DNA of 64,000 nucleotides from Ottelia alismoides (taxonomy: Eukaryota; Streptophyta; Magnoliopsida; Alismatales; Hydrocharitaceae): positions 434,001 to 498,000 of the forward strand of contig JAZKJV010009631.1 in the NCBI GenBank assembly GCA_037367405.1. The letters run 5' to 3'. The notes beneath the pieces were generated by a model, which worked only from the letters and a program-made list of their open reading frames with translations, did no database searches and had not been told where the DNA came from. This document shows positions 9,603 to 22,830 of this stretch, piece after piece; position 1 is the stretch's first letter, and every line of letters starts with the position of its first letter. Both the position numbers and the translations under genes were made by a program.

Positions 9603-12600
9603 TGAAAAGCATAGGAATCCGAGGTCGCTAAGTAATCTAATAAGCCAGATACTCAGTCGTTGAGGCGTCCATTCGAAACCTGTGTTTATTTAACATTTAT
9701 CTCACAAATCAATCAAGCAATCAAAGTGTGGTCGGTTAAAATTTATTTTTTTAATTCTACAAAAGATATGTATAGTGTAAATATGTAGAGTGTCGAATTC
9801 ATGGAGGAAACATGATAGATCGGAGAAATAAATCCCAATTTTCCCCCTCTTTGTCTTTTTATTTCAATATTTTATGGGTTTTGATTATATTTAATTTTTA
9901 TGTATTTTATATTTTATATATTTTTAATTTTTTGTTTATAAATTTATTGTCTTCTAGATTTTTCCCATTTTTAATTTTTTTAGGATTTAATATGTATATA
10001 TATTTATATAATAATATGTATAATATAACACTGTATATGATATGTGTATGCCATAAATATGTAAAAATTAGAAAATATAAAAAGTATAGTCCTTTTTATT
10101 TTTTAAGGTTTTAAAATATATTTAAGGTATTAATAAATAGTAATAATAATAATAAAACTATATAAGTAAAATTACTTGTCTGTGTTTATATACTATATAG
10201 GATTTTCTATTTTAAATATAGATATATGTATACAAAATTTATTAAAAAATTATTTTTATGTTTTTTTAATTTTTCTCTATTTTTGTGATTTTCTTGTAAA
10301 CTTACTAATTTTTAGGTATTTTTAATTGATTTAAAATGTCAAAACAATAACTTATAATAGTAGGCCGGATTGTTTTGAGTTTTAAAAATAGATAATAATC
10401 TAAAATTACTCAACTATTTTAATATATATTATATAATGTAAGTAAAAATATACCGGAGAAAACTTTTTTTTTTATTTTATAGAATTTTTGTTAATTTTCT
10501 TAGGGTTAGGAGTTTTTTCAATTTTAAAGGTTTTTATTTTGTATTTTTGTGATTTTTGGTATGGAGTTAATATAAGAAATAATATATAATATATGATTTT
10601 TTGGAATTGTTAGAAGTGGCTTTATACTTTTTTATTTTTATAGTTAAACAAGGAATAAAAAAGCTCCTTTTGATTTTTAGTAAGCGGGAAAATGCAATAA
10701 AATGCTAGATAAAAATATGGATTATTATTATTACCACAATATTAAGCACCTTCAGCTATTTATCTATAATTTCAGAGAACGGAATCTAATTAAACAAAAT
10801 AGAAAACAATGAAATAAACAAAACCCTAGCAAAGGTATATTCGTAATAGAAATATTCTACAAGGGTTGCCGTGAAAATACCCCAAAATATTACACATTTT
10901 TGCAAATTTAAAATACTAAAATGAAATACCAGAACTAGTGGGTACCCCTGCAAAATGTCCTCCTCATGTGGGGCGCCACGCGTGGTGACCTAGCATAGAC
11001 CTCAATGCAAATATGAAAAAGTGTAGGGTCTGATATGCAAATTAATTACAATGCAAATGAAAGTTTTTAATGCTAATGCTTACATAGAAAAAGAAGGGGG
11101 CTTTAATATGAAATTTACCCCAAAAGGTGTGCTGATGGACGACCAAAATTGTCTCACTTAAACACGTGTCTCCCTCACATCTTATGATGCTAGTTCATTG
11201 ATCCACAGCCATGCTTAAATCATGTCTTACGATCTGATGGTGATGAAGCTTCACATCCTATGATAGATGTACATTCGAGGGGAGGTGCAATATCGGACGG
11301 TGGGGACGACACTTGGAAGAATAGGGAAGAAACCTGCCACTTCCAAGCTTCGATTCACTGAAGCTTCTTCGTCTTACCCTCTTCCTTACTTCTGAGATGC
11401 TCGTGAGGTTATGGGAGGGGAAACGGAGTGGCTGGTGGCATTAGGAACATCCAAGACCCATAGATATGGTCACAATGGCTCGAGGAAACTCAAGCGACCT
11501 GGGAGCTTCATCAGATCATAAACACGCACGACCTGCATGAAAATTGTTAGAGGTTGAGGGCAAACTACCTCGACCTCCTTTGGAGTCGAATAGAGGTGGG
11601 GCAGAGCTAGGCGAAGCTCTCAAACATATGACGGAGGAAGAGAGCCTGATAGCTCGATCCAGATCGAATCAAGGGGACATGGGTGGCTCAGGAGGTGGAG
11701 AAGGTGAAGGGGAGTGAAGTAGAGGTGTAAGGGAGGTCGGAACAAGGCTAGAATAGGCGGAGAACGATGGCCGGAGCTCTATAGCTCCAGTTGACTAAGA
11801 TCTAAAATTTAACCAAAAGCTACAGCTAATTCATGAATTAAAAGTGGAAAATAAGAACTACAGCTAAGATTTACCTAGAAAATATAGTAAATGGCTTGTA
11901 CCTGCTCAAGAACAGGGAGTCTGAAAAGCTCCGCAAGGAACGGCGAGGGCTTGGATCACCTCATCTCCACCTCATGCGCGTTGTTAATCACTCGATGAGA
12001 ACATTGTTACCATACAGAACTCAATTTTGGGTATAGATATGAGGGTTCCAGTGAGAGAGGAAGTATCTCCTTCAAAATTGAGGTGTGGCAAGGCTTATGT
12101 ACAAGCGAGGCTTGGACTGGGGTTTGCTCCCGTTGCAAAGATCCATCGATCAATGAGGCATGTGCATGTGTAACGGCAATGATCGAGGAGAAAAAGTCAA
12201 GAAGGAATCGAGCGAAAAGTATAAATAATTATAAATAACAAAATAAACGAATTAATTAAATAAAACTTAAAACACAAAAAAATGTTTATTATTTTATGTA
12301 GTATTTTATTATAATTTTTATTTATATTTACATCTTAATTTAACATGTATTAATTTTTACATGTATAATTAAAGATATTTTTACCTATATATAAGGTGTT
12401 TTATTTTTATTTTGTATTTTATATTTTATTATTATATTTATATATTTATAACTTTTTTAGTTACATGTGAACATATTTCTATTGTATCTTTTTGAATTTA
12501 TTTATTTTCTTAAATAAATTTGTACAAGTACTTTATAGGTATAGTTTACCTATATATTAAAGAACATAATTGATTTTAATATTTTCTTCATGGCTTTATT

Positions 12601-13326
12601 CTTTTTTTCATATTTACATATATTATTGACAAATATATAAAAATATAGGAAAGTAAAAAATATAAAGAATATATATTGCATATTCTATACATTGCACAAT
12701 TAGGGCCCAAAAGCCAACTTTGCATCTTGACTCCAAATTGAATGAAACCACATTCATTAAATATATAATTTAATTTTATGAAAAAATAAATCTGAGTTTG
12801 GTCAATTCTGAGTTAGTATGGAGAAGATAAAGGTCTGTAACATTTTCTTTGTGGCTTTTTATTCTATGTATCTCGAGCACATTGTGTATTATTTCTGAAT
12901 GAAATAGAATTTATATTTTTCTTTGCATTTTTATGTACAACTTTCATATAGATAATTTTATTATTTGAGGTATAAAAATAAGAAAATAAAATAGGTCCCA
13001 AAAGGCTAATTATTGACAATAAGAATTAGGGTTTTAGTGTATTTTTAGTACAATTGATTGGCCCTATCTCCCCCTGCTTTATTTCTTGTCGACCAAGTCA
13101 TCCTGATGACCTGGTCTCGGGGTCTAGGGTCATTCAGTGTGACACTTCATTCTTTTTCTTTTCTTTCCTTTAATCTTTTATTTTAGCATTAAATACAATA
13201 TTTTCTACAGTATTTTTATATCAATGAACGAATGTTATTTTAATCAAATTAATGTTATATACATGCATTTAGCTAGAGATCTAAGTCCAAAATGAAAGAA
13301 TAAATGTAATGAAATGGGCATTCATC
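9603..13326 (-). repeat. 3' LTR of element C
   Basis: Begins (plus reading) TGAAAAGCATAGGAATC, matching the lower end of the other LTR at 18460. Its upper end meets the PPT at 13326; the terminal TG of the LTR start appears lost there. The interior is AT-rich with a GC-rich island at about 10960-12200. The block at 13060-13130 (CCCTATCTCCCCCTGCTTTATT...GTCGACC) is shared in reverse complement with the A LTRs. Confidence 0.8.
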
Positions 13327-13338
13327 CCCCCATACTTT
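13326..13338 (-). promoter_or_regulatory. Polypurine tract of element C
   Basis: Minus strand AAAGTATGGGGGG directly before the 3' LTR. One base differs from the A version AAGTATAGGGGGG. Confidence 0.7.
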
Positions 13339-14490
13339 CCTTTGCTAGTTCCTCGCAAACACTTATGCTAATAAGTGCAGAAAAGAAAATAAAGAAAAGA
13401 AAAGGAAAGAAATTGGATTGATTTTAATTTTAGGCTTATCTTCATACAATCAAAGTTTGAGCTTAGTCAGACTTTTAAGAATTTAGGTTTGGTTGGAATC
13501 TTATTGGGAATCAAACTTGAAACATAGCAACCTCTAAGAACCACAAAACTCTGCCCAATTCTTCTCAAAAGCTAGGTCAGAACAGGTCTATATATGCAGA
13601 TCCTTACAATTATGAGTATTATCTTGTATAGCGTCAGTGATACGTAACTCCTCTATGTTGGAGCGGTAAAGAGACAATCTTTTCCAACATGGTGACCCTA
13701 ATTCCCCAATCCAGTAACTCTTTCCTCAAGAAACGGGGTATTCCCTTCTAATTTCAGGTGCAACTGGCTCAAGAAGAGGAGGTGGAGAAGAGAACGGATG
13801 GTAGCCAGTATAGCTACTTATCCTAGGATTCTTTACCAGTGTAGCCAAGTCATCCAACTACAGGCTCACATGAACACTTTGACTTTGAAGCACAATCTTG
13901 CTTATTGAATGCATCTATACAGTCCAACGGGAATTGATTTTTCTTTGAATTTTGGCAATCTCTTCTTTTTGGAGTTTTTAATATTTGTATTTTTTATTAT
14001 TTTTTGAATATTATTGACAAGAAAATTTACATAAGGATTTTTCCCTCTTGAGCTAGTAGACTATCCCTCTTTTGAAGCATTATTACAACCCATTGCCTTC
14101 TGCCCTTGGACCTTGTCGCTACTGGATCGGGTTGGGACACAATGGTCACAGTTGTGATTTCATATGTTTCCATTCGCTTGTGTATCATGCTGGGAAATCC
14201 AACCTTTACCACTTTAATTGAGTTGAGTAAAGTGTAAGGTGCAGGTGTACAAGTTAGGTCACTATCAACAAGAGTCATGTGTCTATTTCGAAATATTCTA
14301 CTTAGGCAATCAAGATGGCATCTGAACATAGTCTTGTGATCTCAAAGAATTAAGTCTTGTAGACCTGAAATGCCTCAATTCCTATTCCTATAAGGTCCTT
14401 GCGATTAAGTGGATTAAGATCCAACCAAGCTCCAATCATCAGATTTTATTTAGACTAGATCAATTGTCATTATCAATCTAAAAAATGCAA
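13339..14490 (-). other. Conserved distal 3' UTR of element C
   Basis: Non-coding. It matches in reverse complement the A 3' UTR (52780-53880) and in the same orientation the B UTR (35154-36260). Examples are the block with CTTGAGCTAGTAGACTATCCCTC (14047-14069) and GCACTTATTAGCATAAGTG read on the minus strand near 13360-13378. Confidence 0.65.
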
Positions 14491-14499
14491 ATGCCATGC

Positions 14500-15260
14500 A
14501 ACTGAAAAGAAAATCTTTTTGTGAAGCAGTTTTCTAATTTGAACGTTTTATGGATTTTGAAAAGTTTTTGAAAACATTTTGCAAATTTTTATGTGTTTTG
14601 AAAATTTTAGGGATTTTTAAATAAAGGTTAGTGAAAGAAGTATATATAAATATGTACATGGGAGTGCATAAATATTTACAAGAATTAGTTAAAGAATTTA
14701 CACGTGGAATTTATACATGTTAAGTAAGTTGTTATTTATAGGTTTTTATATAAAAGGCTTGCAAAGAATTATGTATAAGGTTCTCAAATTGAAAATATTT
14801 TAACAAACATTTTGAATCCTTTTATTTTTAAAATAATTTTAACAACAATTTTGCAAATATTTACAAAATTTGAAAAATATTTTACAAAGTTTTTTCAAAC
14901 AGTATGTATAGATTTTTCAACAAAGTTTTACAACCATTTTCCAAATCATTTGCAAACTGAATTTTCAAAAATTTTATTCAAACAAATGAAAAAGATTTTT
15001 GCAAATATTTACAAAAAAAATTTACAAAGGTTTGAAAAAAATTCGCAAATGTTTCCCAAACTTTCAAAAGATTTTTCAAAGCGTTTTACCACCATTTTTC
15101 AAATATTTTTGCAAAATATTTTTAAATAAATTTGTTATTTATTATATACAAAGGATTTTGAAATTTTGTTTACATATTTATAGGATATTCTTTACAATTT
15201 GATTAATTGTATACCCTTCTCCATACAATATTTTAGAAATATTTTTCAAAAATATGAAAG
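14500..15260 (-). repeat. TTTTCAAA-rich degenerate tract (element C)
   Basis: TTTTCAAA, TTTGCAAA and TTTACAAA words recur every 12 to 25 bases. It is the minus-strand counterpart of the tracts in A and E. Open frames of 67 to 105 codons here reflect the low-complexity composition. Confidence 0.65.
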
Positions 15261-15297
15261 TACGTGTTTTGTTGAAGTATATATAGCGTATATATGA

Positions 15298-15739
15298 CCC
15301 CCTATACTTAGCTAATCTATGTCCTCATAGCGATGAAAGAGAAAAATGAAGAAATAACTCATGCTGAGTATAGAAAATTCTAAAGAATGACTCAAACGAA
15401 AAGAATGAGAAGTAGAGCGTCCCCCTATACTTAGGATAAATTGATCCTAAGTATAGCAGACTGTGAACAAGGCGGGGAGGAGCTAGGAGTAGAATGAACA
15501 ACTCAACAACTCCGCATGTCTCCCCCTAGACTTAGGGCAAAAGATCCCTATGTATATCACAGAAAATCAATCAATAGAGGAGACAGTCGAGGGATAAAGA
15601 ATAAAATAAAAGGGCAGAATAAACATAGAACCCCCTATACTTAGGGTAAGATATCCCCAAGTATAGGAAACAATAGGGGTACTAAAACACGATGGGTACA
15701 CCCCCTATACATAGGACAAAGTGTGTCCTTTGTATAGAC
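15298..15739 (-). repeat. PPT-hairpin array of element C (5 modules)
   Basis: Modules lie at 15298-15373 (long imperfect stem), 15421-15456, 15522-15558, 15631-15667 and 15700-15739. The second is near perfect: CTATACTTAGGAT (15425-15437) against ATCCTAAGTATAG. Others carry GGGT/ATCC-type and GGAC/GTCC-type stem ends. Each module is bounded by C5 on the plus strand (G5 in the element's sense) at 80 to 110 base spacing. Confidence 0.8.
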
Positions 15740-16230
15740 ACAAAGATTAGGTGATAGATCTGTGGTGTAAGACAATAAATGGGAGAATGAAGAAATAAAT
15801 GACAAAACATGTATATACAAGAGGTAAAAAGTGTTGAGGTGCCTCTCAATGAGTGCTAGGTTTTATGCCCCTAGCCATGCGCAAAGGCTAGGATAATGTC
15901 GTGTCAAGGTTCAAGATGGCTTATGTCATTCAAATGGCATACACCTATCATCGCCTCATAGTGAAAATGATGATAAATCAAAAAGAACACATGTATATAC
16001 AATCAAGTGGGTGTATACACCACCGGTAGAAGAGAATAGATAACTCAGCTAGGGTCCAGTGGTGTAAAAGAAATTATCGGCATGTACGAGTGGAGTGAGC
16101 ACTTAAAGCTGACAAAAAACAAACGTGGAGACGTATGGATTGGTGATAGAATCATCCACGTTAATCATAGTCTCATAAAGATATGGAAAGTCAATATCAA
16201 GAGACTCTCTAAGCAACCGGGAATCCAATG
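15740..16230 (-). other. Spacer between coding remnant and hairpin array (element C)
   Basis: No sustained frame and no recognised motif. By position it corresponds to the short stretch 38840-38930 of element B. Confidence 0.4.
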
Positions 16231-16231
16231 G

Positions 16232-17270
16232 TCATATGTTTGAAAGATCTAAGAAAACATTGAATGCCTCAAAACATGGCTCATCCTTACGAGGGTCGTT
16301 AAGGAGAGCAGACTCAAAGGAGTCACATAAATCACACGACTCGGGCTTTGCAGTCGACAGATCGGTTGCATAGTTAGAGGGTGAAACCGAGCACATATAA
16401 AGTGTTGCATCCACCCGTAGAAAAACATCGTGGCGTAATGCAAGTTGATCCACTAAAAGTGAGGTCATGCTGGCATCTAAACACTCATCCTCGAAAAAAT
16501 CTTCACACTCATCAATCGGGAGGATGTAAGGTTGATGGGAGGGGCTAACAAGGTGGGGCATATGAAATTACAGGTCCTCACCAAACAACATCAACTGGAA
16601 TGGCTTAGGGTATTGGTCAAAACCAGTTATGTGCTCTATGAGGATATGAAAGTTAGGGGAGCAAGATAGATTGGCTAATAGGATGGGTGACTCAATGCGG
16701 GTTCTGGCTTCGTTTCCTACGGTACCAGCAAAGGTGGTACAACATGCTCCTAAAACAAGATATGCTGAATCGACTCAAGGGTCGGCATGGAGAAATGGAA
16801 ATACTCAACATCAATATCGTCATCCATAATATAAGTATCCTCAATGATCACATCCTCAACCTAGTGTGCTAAAGCATAAAGATCCATCATCTGCCGAAGA
16901 GAGCACACTCATCCCAGCATCAAATATGCCCGGCTCAATAATATCAACAGTATCATCAATGTAGACTTCATTATTTAGCACAACATGCCTAATAGTAGGA
17001 GAAGGCAAAATGTGCGGGAACAAAGAGATCGGGTGAGTCATACGAAACAAAATTCCGAAAAGGACTCCAACCGCATGAGGTTTGATGTCAAATGTGACAT
17101 AAAAAAATTATGGCCTAAGAAGAGAGTCATCCTGAGCCGGACCAGGGATGAGGACATGACAGTGATATGGGTGAAAAGAAGCCGCAAGGTCTGGCTGAAG
17201 ATATGGATATCTCGTGATCACTATGCCGATGAAAAAAGAAAAGGACTCAATAAATGAAAAGAAGAAAAAA
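16232..17270 (-). pseudogene. Degraded gag/protease-region coding remnant of element C
   Basis: Two minus-strand open stretches, 16561-16232 (109 codons, acidic, with DECEDFFEDECLDAS) and 17050-16856 (64 codons), lie where elements B and D carry their gag/protease-like coding. The acidic composition and position match the acidic frame of B at 38929-39387, but I see no protease or RT signature. The remnant is only about 1 kb, so the element cannot encode its own replication machinery. Confidence 0.4.
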
Positions 17271-18440
17271 AGAAATGAATAAATGAAGAAAAGAAGAAAA
17301 GGCTCGAAGAATCATAATTTCAAGGAAAGATGAACGTACTCGAATCCAAATTCCATAATCAAACACTAAGCAAACTCCAATTCACCAACTTAACACAGTG
17401 AAGACCGTGAGAGATCGATCACTTATCTTTTCACTTTTTAGAATTAGGTGAATTCAAACAGTTATACAAGCTCACACGTGTAGTCTCATTGAGTGACCGT
17501 GCTCAAGTCGGAAAATCACACCTACTTGAACAAGAGACACTTCGTCTACGGTCGAAGGCAAGTGCTTGCAGCAAGTAACATGGCCCAAGAGCCGACCCAA
17601 GTGCTTAGTGCACATTTCTAGGGATGTGGGCTCTAGTCCTTAAGGGTATATACCTCACTCAGTCATAATACAACCTATGTATAATGAGGGAGTTGTTCTT
17701 CCAAAAATAATGAATCTAATTATGTTTGATTTTAAGGTCAACTAAAATTAGTAGTCCTGATTTTATTTTGGTTATTAATTTTTTTGAATATTTTTCATGT
17801 AAATGCCTAACAAGATTCCAATTCCTTTATAATCCTAAGTGTCCAAAATCAGATGGGGAGAACAAAAAAACAATGCAAGCATAAAATCAATGATGAATGC
17901 TGAGTCAGAAGTGCTTACCTTGCTTCCCATCTCTCTTCATGCATGATGCCAAACAAGATTGAAACATATGTTATATGTAGATGCAAAGCTTATGAAATCA
18001 TCCTAATATAGGAATTGTTATTAGTGTGAATAGCAGTATGCTAAATGCTTAGGTCAAAAACCCAAAAGTCTGATCTTGAGCTGACAAGGCCCCCAAGTGA
18101 ACAATCACCTAGGCAATGGACCTCGAATGTCAAAGTGTTCGGAGTGTTTAATTATTACAAATTATAAATCTCTCTCTCTCTTAAATTACAAAAGAAAGAA
18201 AATACAAACATCACTGCTCTCAAAAATATCCCTCGATCTTCTCGTGTTGCTCTCTCCTATCGGCTTGTGTTGAAAAGCCGACTCCGCTTCACGTGGGTGC
18301 ACCGGTCTTCCTAGGAAGTCTACCCTCGATCTGTGGTCCCTCACAAAAAAAACAGAACATTTCTATAGAATAAAAATAGAGAAATAAATACTAGAACTAA
18401 AATAGACAAAGAGGTAAAAAAGCAATCTATGCGTGTTTTT
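17271..18440 (-). other. Untranslated leader of element C
   Basis: Non-coding stretch between PBS and first coding remnant. It shares blocks with the leader of B (59200-60550), including TTGAAACATA near 17957-17970, a CT microsatellite (18171-18182, compare 60239-60254) and a paragraph ending in the primer site. It resembles D's leader (26300-26726) as well. Confidence 0.6.
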
Positions 18441-18457
18441 CCCCAACAACCGTGCCA
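18441..18457 (-). promoter_or_regulatory. Primer binding site of element C (tRNA-Asp type, decayed)
   Basis: Minus strand TGGCACGGTTGTTGGGG matches 13 of 17 bases of the tRNA-Asp-complementary site of element A. Three of four changes are C/G to T/A transitions. It lies 2-3 bases from the LTR end at 18460. Confidence 0.75.
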
Positions 18458-18459
18458 CT

Positions 18460-21400
18460 TGAAAAGCACAGGAATCTGATGTCACTAAGCAATCTGATAA
18501 GACATATACTCAGTCATTGAGGTGACCATTCAAAATTCATGTTGATTAAACAATTAACCCATGAATTAATCAAGTAATCAAAGAGCGGTAGAATAAAATT
18601 TATTTTTATTTAACTCTACAGAAGATGTATATAATGTAAGTATGTAGAGTATCGAACTCATGGAGTAAACATGATAGATCAGAGAAATAAATCCTAATTT
18701 TCCTTCTCTATGTCTTTTTATTTCAATGTTTTTGTAAGATTTTTATTATCTTTAATTTTTTATGGATTATATATGTTATATTTTTTGTTTTTAAACCTAT
18801 AATTTTTATTTTCTTTTTAGATTTTTCTTATTTTAGTTTCTTTTTTCTTTTTAAGATTTAATATGTGTGTGTATATATAGTAATATGTATAATATAACAC
18901 TATATATGATATATGTATACCATAAATATATAAAAATTAAAAAAATATAAATAAGTACAGTCCATTTTATTTTTTTAAGGTTTTAAAATGTATTTAAGGT
19001 AGTTATAAATAGTTGTATATATATACTATATAGGGTTTTCATTTTTTTAATATATCTATATATACTCAAAACTTATAACATAAATCATTTATGTGTTTCT
19101 CTAATTTTCTTTATTTGTTTTGATTTTTCTCGTAAATTCTACTATTTTTTAGATATTTTTAATTGATTTAAAATGTCAAAACAGCGACTTATAACAATAT
19201 GCCAGATTGTTTTGAGTTTTAAAAATAGATAATAAGTCCAAAATTACTCAAAACTATTTTTAATATATACTATATAATGTAAGTAAAAATATACATAGAG
19301 AACTATTTTTTGGATTTTATAGAATTTTTGCTAATTTTTTAGGGTTAGGAGGTTTTTTTAATTTTTTAGGTTTTTCTTTTGTAATTTTTGTGATTTTTGG
19401 TCTGGAGTTAATATATGCAGTAATATATAATATATAATGTTTTTGGAATTTTTAGAAGTGCTTTAATAATTTTTTTGTATTTCATAGTTAAATAGGGATA
19501 AAAAGGCTCCTTTTGATGTTTAATAGATGGAATAATGTAAGAAAAATACTAAATCAAAATATGGATTATTATCAACATAATAGTAAGCACCATCTGCTAT
19601 TTTTCTATAGTTTTTAGAGCATGACAGCTAAATAAATAAAAAAGAAAAGCAACAAAATAAGCAAAATCCAAGCATGGGTAATTTCAAAATAAAAATATTC
19701 TACAAGGGTTGCTGTGCAATTTACTCTAAAATATTACACTATTTTGCAAATTTAAAATACTAAAACAAAATACAGAACATGGGATGGTACCGCTGCAAAA
19801 TGTCCACCTTATGTGGGGCACCATGTGAGGTGAGCTAGTATGGACCTCGATGCAAATATGAAAAAGTACAAGGTATGATATGCTAATATTACAAATTATT
19901 TACAATGCAAATGAAAGTTTTGAGTACTAGTTCTTAAATACAAAAAAGAGGGGGCTTTAATATGCAATTTGCCCATGAAGGCACGCTGATGGAGGGGCAA
20001 GATTATCTCACTTTAAAATGTGGCATCCTCATGTCTTCTGATGCCAGTTCACAAATCCATGACCAAGATTAGATCTTGTCTTATGATCTGGTGGTGTTGA
20101 AGCTTCACATCCGATGATGGTTGTACATTCTAGAGGAGGTGCAAGAAAGGACGGTGGGAACGACACTTGGAAAAATAGGGAAGAACCCCACTACTTCCCA
20201 GCTTCAATTCATTGAAGCTTCTTCATTCGACCCACTTCCTTGCTATTGAGGTGCTCGTGAGGTGGCAGGAGGGGATTCGTAGTGGTTGGTGGCATTAGGA
20301 ACGTCCACAACCCATTGATGGGGTCATTGCAGCCCGAGAAAAGTCAGGCCACCTGGGAGCTTTGTTCAGATCAAAAACACGCCCAACTGGGCTCCTGAAA
20401 ACATAAACTTGCACAAAAATGGTTAGAGGGCGAGGGAAAACTACCTCGACCTCATTTGGAGTCGAACAGAGGCGGGGTGGAGCTCTCAGGTATGGTGGAG
20501 GAAGAGGGCTTGATAACTCGATCCAGATCGAATCGAGAGCACCTAGGTGGCTCGAGAGGTGGAGAAGGTGAAGGGGAATGAAGTGGAGGTGGAAGGGAGT
20601 CACCACAAGGCTGGAATAGATGGAGAACGATGGATGGAGCTTTAGAGCACTGGTTAATTAAGATCTAAAATATAACCAAAAGCTACAACTAATTCATGAA
20701 ATATGAGCAGAAAATAAAAACTATAGCTAAGATCTACCTAGAAAATGCAAGAAATGGCTCGTACCAGCTCAAGAACAGGGAGCCCAAAACGCTCTGCCAA
20801 GATGTTTAGCGAGGGCTTGGATCACCTCCTCTCCACCTCACGCACGTTGTTAATCACTCGAGGAGAACAATATAACCATACTCGACTTGATTTTGGGTAA
20901 ATCTGAGGGTTCCAGTGAGAGAGAAAGTATCCCCTTCAAAATTGGGGTGTGGTGAGGCTTATGTGCAGGCAAGTCTTGGACTAGGGTTTGCATTCATTGT
21001 AGTGATCCATCGATCAATAAGGCATGTGTTTTGTAAGGGCAATGATCAAGGAGAAAAAGTCAAGAAGGAATCGAGCAGAAATGTTGAAAGCCTCGGTCAT
21101 GAAAATTATGAGAATTGAGGGCGACTACTTCTGACAGATACAGACCTATGAGAGGCAAAGAGTTAACCGAGGTCAACTCAGACTCGCTCCTCATTGATCC
21201 ACATCAGTTCAGAAAAGGACAAAGTAGTGGGAGAAAATATTAAATAAATAAAAATAAAATAATGAACAAATTAATTAAATAAAACTTAAAACATAAAAAA
21301 TCTTTATTATTTTATGTAGTGTTTTACTATATTTTTTATTTATTTTATAAGTTAATTTAATATGTATTAATTTTTACATGTATAATTATAGGTATTTTTA

Positions 21401-22341
21401 CCTATATATAAGGTGTTTTAATTTTATTTTGTATTTTATATTTTACTACTATATGTATATATTTATAAATTGCTTAGTTACAGATGTACATATTTTTATT
21501 GTATTTTCCAGAATTTATTTACTTAAATAAATGTGTATAGGTATTTTATAGATATAGTTTACCTATATATTAAAGGACATTATTTATTTTAATGTATTCT
21601 TCATGGATTTATTCTATTTTTATTATTTACTTATATTTTACATAATATTTACAAATCTATAAAAATATAGAAAAGTGAAAAATATAAAGAATAAATATAT
21701 TGAGTATTCTATACATGTATATTGCACAATGAGGGCCCAAAAGCTAACTTTTGTATCTTGACTCCAAATTGAATGAAACCACATTCATTAAATGTATAAT
21801 TTAATTTTATGAACAATAAATATGAGTTTTCTCAATTTTGAATTAGTATGGAGAAGATATGTGTCTGTAAAGTTTTCTTTACGGTTTTTATTTTGTGTGT
21901 GAGGGCATTATGCATTATTTTTGAATGAAATCAATTTTGTATTTTTCTTTGCAATTTTATGTACAACTTTCATATAAAGAGTTTTATTATTTGAGGTATA
22001 AAAATAAGAAAATAAAATAGGTCCCAAAAAGCTAACTATTAATAAAAAGAATTAGGGTTTTAGTGTATTTTATGTACAATTGATTGCCCCCCCCACCCCC
22101 TACTTTATTCCTTGTTGACCACGTCATCCTGATGACCTGGTCTCGAGGTCTTGGGTCATTCAGCATCTTTGGCACTTCATTTTTGTTTTTTTCCTTTATT
22201 CTTTTATTTTGGCATTAAATACATTATTTTTATATCAATGAATGAATGTTATTTTGATCAAATTAATGCTATATACATTCATTTAACTAGAGATTTAAGG
22301 CCAAAATGAAACAATAAAGATGATGAAATGGAGATTCATCA
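18460..22341 (-). repeat. 5' LTR of element C
   Basis: Runs from TGAAAAGCACAGG (next to the PBS) to GGAGATTCATCA at 22341, i.e. LTR start TGATGAATCTCC on the minus strand (3882 bp). It has the same block order as the other LTR at 9603-13326, with a GC-rich island at about 19780-21230. Confidence 0.8.
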
Positions 22342-22345
22342 CATG

Positions 22346-22619
22346 TACCCATATACTTATGCTTTTGAAGGACTAAGTACAGAACAAAAACAAAAGAATG
22401 GGGCAGACAGGGTAAAGATAAGAATAAAGAATAGAAGCGAAGATATGCATAGTGGATATCAGATCCCCAATACTTAGGCTTTAGTCAACCTGAGTGTGGG
22501 AGAGTGTTCAAGGCCAGTGAACTGATGAGGTCCAGAGAGAATATACAAGAAAAAAATGAAAAAGAAATCTTAGTTCACTCACCCCTCATACTAGTATCTA
22601 GACATCCTAAGTACCATAG
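22346..22619 (-). repeat. Remaining PPT-hairpin modules of element D (3)
   Basis: Degenerate modules at about 22346-22380, 22463-22500 (CCCCAATACTTAGGCTT...CAACCTGAGTGTGGG) and 22579-22619. They continue the array interrupted at 9602 by element C. Stem pairing is partly lost, as expected for the oldest element. Confidence 0.55.
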
Positions 22620-22830
22620 CCACAAATGAAAATGAGATGGAACTGGAGTGAGTGATGTGAATCACATGAGATAGAGGGAACAAAAAGAAACCATCTACAA
22701 GGCAAAATGAGAATATACAAGGATCAAGAAGGTTAATTGAAACCATGATTTTCGATGTGCTAAGAAGTGATTTTGGTGTCATTGTGCATACACATGAACT
22801 TCGAGAGATTTGGATTTTTTTATTCAACTA

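Larger units (their letters stand above)
9603..22341 (-). mobile_element. Element C: non-autonomous Athila-type LTR retrotransposon
   Basis: A 12.7 kb minus-strand element. The 3' LTR is 9603-13326, internal region 13327-18459 and 5' LTR 18460-22341. The PPT (13326-13338) abuts the 3' LTR and a tRNA-Asp-like PBS (18441-18457) abuts the 5' LTR, so both orientation and boundaries are supported. The internal region has 3' UTR, AT-rich tract, hairpin array and about 1 kb of degraded coding sequence, with no RT, RNase H or integrase. The LTRs differ at roughly one base in eight by eye, so this is an old insertion. Flanks are CCAGT (9598-9602) and CATGT (22342-22346), an imperfect duplication at best. 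It sits inside the hairpin array of element D. Confidence 0.8.

Noticed and set aside
14812..15129. 105-codon Phe/Lys-rich frame in element C
   Set aside because: Produced by the TTTTCAAA/TTTACAAA word tract; similar chance frames occur on both strands of the equivalents.
9598..22346. CCAGT / CATGT as target duplication of element C
   Set aside because: Only three of five bases agree, so it is not counted as evidence for the insertion; the LTR, PBS and PPT evidence stands without it.
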